A stretch of 11,725 nucleotides of DNA from Strigomonas culicis (lineage: Eukaryota > Euglenozoa > Kinetoplastea > Trypanosomatida > Trypanosomatidae). How positions within the stretch are numbered: position 1 is the stretch's first letter; each line of letters starts with the position of its first letter. A program made the translations under genes and the position numbers. The notes under the pieces were generated by a model. That model worked only from the letters and a program-made list of their open reading frames with translations. It was not told the DNA's origin and made no database searches. The DNA lies in the NCBI GenBank assembly GCA_000482145.1, contig AUXH01000594.1, positions 1-11,725 of the forward strand, in the 5' to 3' direction. Below are positions 7,230-11,725 of the stretch, piece by piece.

Positions 7230-7300
7230 CTCATGTGGAGTGGGGGGGGGGGGGAGGGGGTGTTGCATGAACCCAAGAGACAGAGAGGGGGAGAGTGGTG
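7230..7300 (-). promoter_or_regulatory. C-rich pyrimidine tract and spliced-leader acceptor of the 709-residue gene
   Basis: On the minus strand a T/C tract (about 7300-7273) and a C-run (C5, T, C13 at 7260-7242) precede the first AG at 7231-7230. About 140 bases upstream of this AG contain no other AG. This fixes the acceptor well and places the earlier in-frame ATG at 7268 outside the mature mRNA. The C-rich rather than U-rich tract is unusual. Confidence 0.7.
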
Positions 7301-7458
7301 ACGAAGGGAGGACATATGAAACGGGCAATACGTTTGTTTCAGTGAAAAAGGGAGTATACGTATTGTAACGGGTGCTATTTCATCATGGTGGCATGCAGAG
7401 TAAGGTGAGATGCACCTTGTACAAACAGAGAAAGAGAGAAGGGCGCGTCACGAGAAGC

Positions 7459-7860
7459 CTAGTAGCCCGGAGGTCGAGGCAGATTCTGGATTCCGCGGGC
7501 AAGCGCTGTCGCACCATCCGTCGGTGTGATGCCCCAGACATTGTACCGGAAGTAGCAAAACAAGAAATAAAAGACAAGAACAATAGGTCCAATAATGGAG
7601 ATGTTAGCTACCGTCAGTAACTTTTTAATCTTGAACTTCTGGTCGACAGGCACCTTGTCCAATTTGTCCTCAAAAATGGACATCTCTTCATTTCGCTCCT
7701 TCCACCGCCGGTACGACCATCGGTTGATGGGATGGCTATCCTTGCTCACCTCCCAGTAGCTGCGTTCTCGGAGGGCGTCCTTTTTAAGCGTTTTATTGAA
7801 CGCATACAGGCGTGAGGCATTCACACGGCCGGCAGTTCCCTTTTTGACGAAATGCGACAT
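7459..7860 (-). CDS. Small single-pass membrane protein, 133 residues, unknown function
   Basis: I do not recognise this protein. The longer open frame begins at a GTG, so the first ATG (7860-7858) is used; no ATG precedes it in the predicted leader. The first 80 residues are hydrophilic and basic, with repeated Trp/Tyr/Arg (RERSYWEVSK, NRWSYRRWKERNEE) and a Lys-rich stretch next to the membrane (KFKIKK). One transmembrane helix follows at about 84-104 (ISIIGPIVLVFYFLFCYF), then a 29-residue tail ending in NLPRPPGY. A basic N-terminal half plus one helix is typical of small accessory subunits of mitochondrial inner-membrane complexes in trypanosomatids, but no specific subunit can be named. 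An ER protein is an alternative. The low-complexity-free sequence and clear splice signal support a real gene. Confidence 0.8.
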   Translation of the reverse strand: MSHFVKKGTAGRVNASRLYAFNKTLKKDALRERSYWEVSKDSHPINRWSYRRWKERNEEMSIFEDKLDKVPVDQKFKIKKLLTVANISIIGPIVLVFYFLFCYFRYNVWGITPTDGATALARGIQNLPRPPGY

Positions 7861-8564
7861 GGCCGCGTGGGGGGCCACTACCGTGTTCAGTGCTACGAAA
7901 GATGGGTGCAGAGGCAACGCGCTCAGGTGCGTGAGCCACACGAGGTGCTACAACTAAGACTGGCAGCAGGACACGAACAAAAAGCAAACATGCGAGAAAG
8001 CAAAGATAGAAGAGGGGGGGAGACAAGGAGAAACTATTCAGACACCGCTTTTTTTCCGCGCACAATGTTGCACGTTGCAGTACTAGTCATACTTCTTTGT
8101 TTTCACTTAAAAAAAAATGTAAATTCCTTTCTGTTAATATATCGATTCATTGTGTACGTATCATGTAGTCCCACATGATTATGTATTACATATATTACAG
8201 ATAGTTAAGAAGTAGAAAGATAGATCGAAAAAAAAATGAAGTGTGTTTTTTGCTTGTTCTTTCTAATTGTTTTCTTTCCTGAAGTCACTAATAGCATTGA
8301 TACGAATACAAAGAAGAATTGAAGAAAAGAAAGAAAAGCGAATGGAAATATAAGTAAGAGTACTTTGACAAACTATACAATTTACAGTCAAGTAATAGAC
8401 AATGAAAGTTACATCATATATTGACTATATAAAAACTGAAAGGAATAATAAAAGAGTGAACGCGAGCAACTATACAGATCCAAAAAAAAAAAAAATGATA
8501 TCACCACTATACGAAACAGGCAAGAGTAAGGAAAGGGGAACCCCCCGCGCGTCACTTAAGCTAA
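7861..8564 (-). other. Long AT-rich intergenic region between the kinase and the small membrane protein
   Basis: About 700 bases without a supportable gene. Next to the small gene lies its splice signal and leader (7861-8040). The remainder up to the kinase stop at 8565 is AT-rich, with A runs at 8109-8117, 8228-8236 and 8481-8493 (U runs in the transcript). It presumably holds the kinase 3' UTR. No RNA gene or structured repeat is seen. Confidence 0.7.
7960..8040 (-). promoter_or_regulatory. Pyrimidine tract and spliced-leader acceptor of the 133-residue gene
   Basis: The minus strand of about 8040-7962 is T/C-rich (including a C7 run) and is followed by AG at 7961-7960, with further AGs at 7955-7954 and below. 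The leader would be about 100 bases without any ATG before 7860. Confidence 0.65.
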
Positions 8565-10247
8565 TTACTCCTTTTTGTGACGCGGCCGTTCGGAGAAGGG
8601 TAAGGCTGCTTTTGGCAAAGGCGGTAAGCGGGTCAATCGGCTGGACCGTTTCACAGGTGTGGGACCCAAAGGTCCTTCTGGCATTCTGCTTTTTTCGAAC
8701 AACACCAAACTAGAGCGGAGCGAAGAAGGCACCTTTGTTTTGGCGCAGGTGTTGTGCGACGAAACGGTACTTAAAGTGTCCGGGGTTGTGTACGTTCGCG
8801 ACTCGAGGCCAAAGCTGCTGTCCGGTGAAGCCAGGTCTGGGTACGCTGTCTTGTCGGCAAGCAGTGCTTGTATCTGGCTGACGGTGTCCGGCGTGATGTT
8901 TGTGTCCTTGAGGTTCACGCTGTGGATACGCGACAGCGGGTTGCGAGCCAAGCGCACCAACCCTCGCCCGGCTACCGCGGGTATCGGGTTGTGCGACAGG
9001 TCCAGCGACGCGATGCTGGGGTGGTGGCCGATCACCTTCAGCAGGTGCTGGACCGTGCTGAGGCTATTGATATTGTTGTGGCTGAGGTCAATCTCGTGGA
9101 TGTAGTCGCAGGACTCCACCATCTCTAAGAACTCGTCGAGCGCCCCTGGAGTCCCGGCGAAGACGCGGCTGCAGTTGACCTTGTCCGTACTCGGCGCGTA
9201 CTTGCCGGTGACAAAGAAGTGGAAATTGTACAAGATGCTGACGTGCCGGAACCCCATTTTAGCCAAGCGGTGGCATCGGCGGAGCACCAACAGGCGGTGG
9301 GCCGCGATCACTGCCATCACAGCGGCGCGGAACCGCCCGGTGGAGGACACCGTGCGCTGCAGCGCCACCGGCGCCGACAGAGAGGTCCGCCCCATCATCG
9401 CGTCCATCCCCGACTTGATCCACGGGTGCTTGAGCGCCTCGCCGGCGGTTAGCCGCTTGTTCGCGTCAAACTCGAGCAGTCGCACGATGAAGTCCTGCAG
9501 CAGCGGGAACTGCTGGAGGCGCTCGTGGCGGGCGACGCTGGCGCTGTCCCTGCAGATGGACGCCTTGAGCGCCTCGGTGTTGCGCCCATGGAAAGGGAAC
9601 GCATCGAGGAACATGTAGTACGTCATAACGCCTAGGGCCCACATATCCACGGGCTTACCGTAGTTACGGTCTAAAAGGATTTCCGGTGCCATGAAGCAGA
9701 CGGTGCCGCAATACGTACTCAGACACTGCCCGCTCCCGGCTAAAACAGCAAAACCGAAATCTGAAATTTTAACGGTCCCCGTGTTCGACACGAGGCAGTT
9801 CGCCGGCTTCATGTCGCGGTGCACAATGCCCTTGCTGTGGATGTACTCAATGGCCATGAGCAGCTGGGTGACGATGCGTCGCGCGGTGGGCTCCTGAAGG
9901 GCGCCCTCCTGTACCATCTGCTGCAGCTCCCCACCCGCCAGATACTCCATCACAATCCATAAATTGCTCTCGTCCTGGAAGGTCTCTTCTAACTTCACAA
10001 TATTAGGGTGATTCAGCAGAATCATGGTCTCTACCTCACCCAGCACCTCCCGCAGCCCCTTGTCGCCGGCCCTCCGCTTGCTGATTTGCTTGATCGCGTA
10101 TAGTCTATCGTCGCCGCTGCGCCGCACAGCCGACCACACGACACCGTAAGCGCCCTTACCTATTTCCTCTATCAGCCGGTAACGTGCCTCTACGTGTGCG
10201 GTCGTTGGCTCTACACTAAGTGTGTCTTGGAGAGCATAATAATCCAT
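8565..10247 (-). CDS. Ser/Thr protein kinase (CAMK-like) with C-terminal leucine-rich repeats
   Basis: A 560-residue protein with a complete, apparently active kinase domain at about residues 23-277: glycine loop GKGAYGVV (30-37), Lys53 in AIK, helix-C Glu71, HRD at 143-145 with Lys147 and Asn150, DFG at 163-165, APE at 187-189, Asp201 in the DMWALGV block and a closing HPWI (274-277). The sequence style is that of CAMK-group kinases. After it comes a basic, hydrophobic linker (about 303-346, including RRCHRLAKMGFRHV), then three leucine-rich repeats (about 383-403, 411-433, 440-463; IDLSHNNI, LDLSHNPI, VNLKDTNI). The tail (about 465-560) is Ser/Thr/Pro-rich, probably disordered, and ends in a basic stretch. 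It would phosphorylate Ser/Thr; the repeats likely bind a partner. No membrane segment is seen. The start is the first ATG after the acceptor. Confidence 0.95.
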   Translation of the reverse strand: MDYYALQDTLSVEPTTAHVEARYRLIEEIGKGAYGVVWSAVRRSGDDRLYAIKQISKRRAGDKGLREVLGEVETMILLNHPNIVKLEETFQDESNLWIVMEYLAGGELQQMVQEGALQEPTARRIVTQLLMAIEYIHSKGIVHRDMKPANCLVSNTGTVKISDFGFAVLAGSGQCLSTYCGTVCFMAPEILLDRNYGKPVDMWALGVMTYYMFLDAFPFHGRNTEALKASICRDSASVARHERLQQFPLLQDFIVRLLEFDANKRLTAGEALKHPWIKSGMDAMMGRTSLSAPVALQRTVSSTGRFRAAVMAVIAAHRLLVLRRCHRLAKMGFRHVSILYNFHFFVTGKYAPSTDKVNCSRVFAGTPGALDEFLEMVESCDYIHEIDLSHNNINSLSTVQHLLKVIGHHPSIASLDLSHNPIPAVAGRGLVRLARNPLSRIHSVNLKDTNITPDTVSQIQALLADKTAYPDLASPDSSFGLESRTYTTPDTLSTVSSHNTCAKTKVPSSLRSSLVLFEKSRMPEGPLGPTPVKRSSRLTRLPPLPKAALPFSERPRHKKE

Positions 10248-10262
10248 ACTTCTGATGGTCTA

Positions 10263-10315
10263 CTAAAAAAGAACGAAGAAAAACGGAGGGAGAAGGGTAT
10301 TGAAAAGAGGGGGAA
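10263..10315 (-). promoter_or_regulatory. Poly-U tract and spliced-leader acceptor of the kinase gene
   Basis: On the minus strand T/C-rich sequence (about 10315-10265) runs into AG at 10264-10263, leaving a short leader of about 15 bases before the ATG at 10247. A second AG lies at 10252-10251, 4 bases before the ATG. Confidence 0.7.
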
Positions 10316-10523
10316 AAAAAGAGGAGCATAAAGCACCACTCCAGTACAAAACGGCTTCAACAGGCAGACACGCGCACCGGCGCGGCAGGGGAGAGAGATG
10401 AGCCCCATCGTTACCGGTATAAGAGTGATCACTATAGTAGATACATGCCCGGCAGTGGAGACACGTAAAACGAGCCGTGAAAGAACAATAGAAAACACCT
10501 ACGTTACTACGGTTGAGACCGAC

Positions 10524-11096
10524 TTAGTCTCTCGGGCCCACCAAGCCCTCCTCCTTCAGCTTCTCGACCAGCCAGTCCATGCCCTCGATGAGGCCCTCCC
10601 CCGTCTTGGCGCTACTCTTCACGATCGTCCAGGTGCGGTTGGTCACGGCCGAGACGCCAAGCTGCTCCGCGATCTCGACCTCGCTGCACGCCTCCGGCAG
10701 GTCCTGCTTGTTCGCGAAGATGAGCAGAAGGCTCTTGCGCAGCTCATCCTCGTCCAGCAGCGAGTACAGCTCATGCTTCGCGACGCCCATGCGATCCGCA
10801 TCGGTGCTGTCCACCACGTAAATCACTGCGTCCGTGTCGCTAAAGTAACAGCGCCAGTACGGACGGATGCCCGTCTGGCCACCAAGGTCCCACACCTCGA
10901 AGGAAATGTTCTTGTACTGCAGTGTCTCCAAATTAAAGCCTACGGTCGGTCTCGTCGTAACAACATCACCTAAATGCAGTCGATACAGAATAGAGGTCTT
11001 ACCAGCATTGTCAAGCCCTAGAATCAGCACACGAATTTTCTTGTCCACAGGAAGCAAGCCCAGTGACTGTTTCAAAGACGTTAACCATGCACCCAT
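10524..11096 (-). CDS. ARL1: ADP-ribosylation factor-like GTPase ARL1
   Basis: A 190-residue ARF-family GTPase. The N terminus MGAWLTSL carries Gly2 for myristoylation, followed by an amphipathic helix. The GTP motifs are complete: P-loop GLDNAGKT (27-34), switch I Thr51 in RPTVGF, switch II WDLGGQ (69-74), NKQD (129-132) and SSAKTG (161-166). The block [20 protein letters not shown] is typical of ARL1 rather than ARF1 or ARL2/3. ARL1 cycles on trans-Golgi membranes and recruits GRIP-domain golgins; in trypanosomes it is known to be needed for Golgi structure and export. The open frame reaches further up, but begins with TTG; the ATG at 11096-11094 gives the correct ARF length and the Gly2. 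It lies between EF-1alpha upstream and the kinase downstream. Confidence 0.96.
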   Translation of the reverse strand: MGAWLTSLKQSLGLLPVDKKIRVLILGLDNAGKTSILYRLHLGDVVTTRPTVGFNLETLQYKNISFEVWDLGGQTGIRPYWRCYFSDTDAVIYVVDSTDADRMGVAKHELYSLLDEDELRKSLLLIFANKQDLPEACSEVEIAEQLGVSAVTNRTWTIVKSSAKTGEGLIEGMDWLVEKLKEEGLVGPRD

Positions 11097-11532
11097 CACA
11101 GAAAAAAGAAAGACACGAAAAACAATGATTAAAACGAGAACGAAAACCGATAAATGCAACTAAACAAAACCGACCACAACAGAATCAGGAAGAAAGGGAA
11201 AACAAGTACAATGCGAAAGAACAACAGCGGTCGTGGGCACAGTGCGTGGGGAGGAAGAAAAGGACTGCCGCAGCGGGCATCGCACGATTTGGTATCATGG
11301 CAGTTAGTAAGTAAGTACAAGCGAGTCAGTGCAACAGCGCACTTGTCGTGCGAAGCTGCCCTCTCAGTGGTGTTGTATCCTTATTAACCTTGTATCAGCG
11401 AAGAGAACTTCACTTGCCTTATGTAATAGTGTGTGTGTTTTTTTTTTACTTTTTAAAATTGTATTATTGATTTACTCCATTAGAAAGAAAAACAAGAAAA
11501 AATGAAACTACTCAGCCGACACGCATCTGCGT
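11097..11532 (-). other. Intergenic region between EF-1alpha and ARL1
   Basis: No gene is seen. The lower part holds the ARL1 leader and splice signal. The upper part, from about 11230 to the EF-1alpha stop, is the presumed EF-1alpha 3' UTR and contains a short GT run next to T9 (about 11430-11447). No promoter or RNA gene is recognised. Confidence 0.65.
11160..11220 (-). promoter_or_regulatory. Pyrimidine tract and spliced-leader acceptor of ARL1
   Basis: On the minus strand a T/C-rich tract (about 11220-11163) precedes AG at 11161-11160. No other AG or ATG occurs between this site and the ARL1 start, so the leader would be about 63 bases and the choice of start is firm. Confidence 0.75.
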
Positions 11533-11725
11533 CTACTTCTTGGCGGCAGACTTGGTCACCTTACCGGCGCCGGTGTCCTTCTTGCTCACGCCCTTGATGA
11601 TGCCGACGGCAACCGTCTGGCGCATATCGCGGACGGCGAAGCGGCCCAGAGGAGGGTAGTCGTTGAACACCTCAACGCACATGGGCTTCTGCGGGATCAT
11701 CTTCACCATGGCGGCGTCGCCGGAC
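11533..11725 (-). CDS. EEF1A: Elongation factor 1-alpha (eEF1A), C-terminal 63 residues, cut by window edge
   Basis: The frame is open at the window edge and ends in TAG (11535-11533). It encodes the end of domain III of eEF1A, with the hallmark blocks [32 protein letters not shown] and IIKGV, followed by a Lys-rich tail ending KVTKSAAKK. The protein is the GTPase that delivers aminoacyl-tRNA to the ribosome. The GTP domain lies outside the window. Codon use is strongly biased to G/C endings, as expected of a very highly expressed gene. In trypanosomatids EF-1alpha usually stands as a tandem array; this would be the last copy before ARL1, which the window cannot show. Confidence 0.97.
   Translation of the reverse strand, partial: SGDAAMVKMIPQKPMCVEVFNDYPPLGRFAVRDMRQTVAVGIIKGVSKKDTGAGKVTKSAAKK

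Noticed and set aside
7182..7328. N-terminal extension of the 709-residue protein
   Set aside because: The longest frame begins with TTG and its only ATG (7268) lies upstream of the likely trans-splice acceptor at 7231-7230.
7861..7941. N-terminal extension of the 133-residue protein
   Set aside because: It begins with GTG; the first ATG in the predicted mRNA is at 7860.
7852..8178. Plus-strand 108-residue open frame
   Set aside because: It covers the leader and splice signal of a minus-strand gene and would need transcription against the whole unit.
11097..11159. N-terminal extension of ARL1
   Set aside because: It begins with TTG, and the ATG at 11096 gives the conserved Gly2 and normal ARF length.
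1..11725. tRNA, rRNA, CRISPR array, transposon or bacterial-type promoter and terminator
   Set aside because: No cloverleaf, regular spaced repeats, transposase or reverse-transcriptase motif, or inverted terminal repeats were seen. The only repeats are simple sequence.

Overview
The window looks like nuclear DNA of a trypanosomatid (kinetoplastid flagellate). All eight recognisable genes lie on the minus strand, none has an intron, and they sit head-to-tail as in a polycistronic transcription unit. Upstream of seven starts there is a long pyrimidine tract followed by an AG, as expected for spliced-leader trans-splicing (the eighth gene's start is outside the window). Coding sequence is GC-rich, while the intergenic parts are AT-rich with many homopolymer and dinucleotide runs. 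The species cannot be fixed. The order EF-1alpha, ARL1, protein kinase agrees with my memory of Leishmania chromosome 17, which I could not check.

In the direction of transcription (high to low coordinates) the layout is: the 3' end of elongation factor 1-alpha (11533-11725); the Golgi small GTPase ARL1 (10524-11096); a Ser/Thr protein kinase with C-terminal leucine-rich repeats (8565-10247); a 133-residue single-pass membrane protein of unknown role (7459-7860); a 709-residue unknown, largely helical protein (5052-7181); beta-ureidopropionase (3504-4736); a 600-residue type I membrane protein with a signal peptide, an EGF-like signature and a cytoplasmic tail (1261-3063); and the N-terminal half of a flavohemoglobin (1-593), cut by the window edge.

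The genes do not form one pathway, which is normal for kinetoplastid transcription units. The first part in transcription order carries housekeeping genes (translation, Golgi traffic, signalling). The last part is more accessory: a beta-alanine-producing amidohydrolase, an unfamiliar surface protein, and a nitric-oxide-detoxifying flavohemoglobin very close to bacterial Hmp. The flavohemoglobin is the best candidate for a gene gained from bacteria.

Several start sites were moved from the longest open frame. The longest frames of the 709-residue, 133-residue and ARL1 genes begin with TTG or GTG, and in two of the three lie upstream of the likely splice acceptor. The 709-residue gene also has a short upstream AUG frame that overlaps its start.
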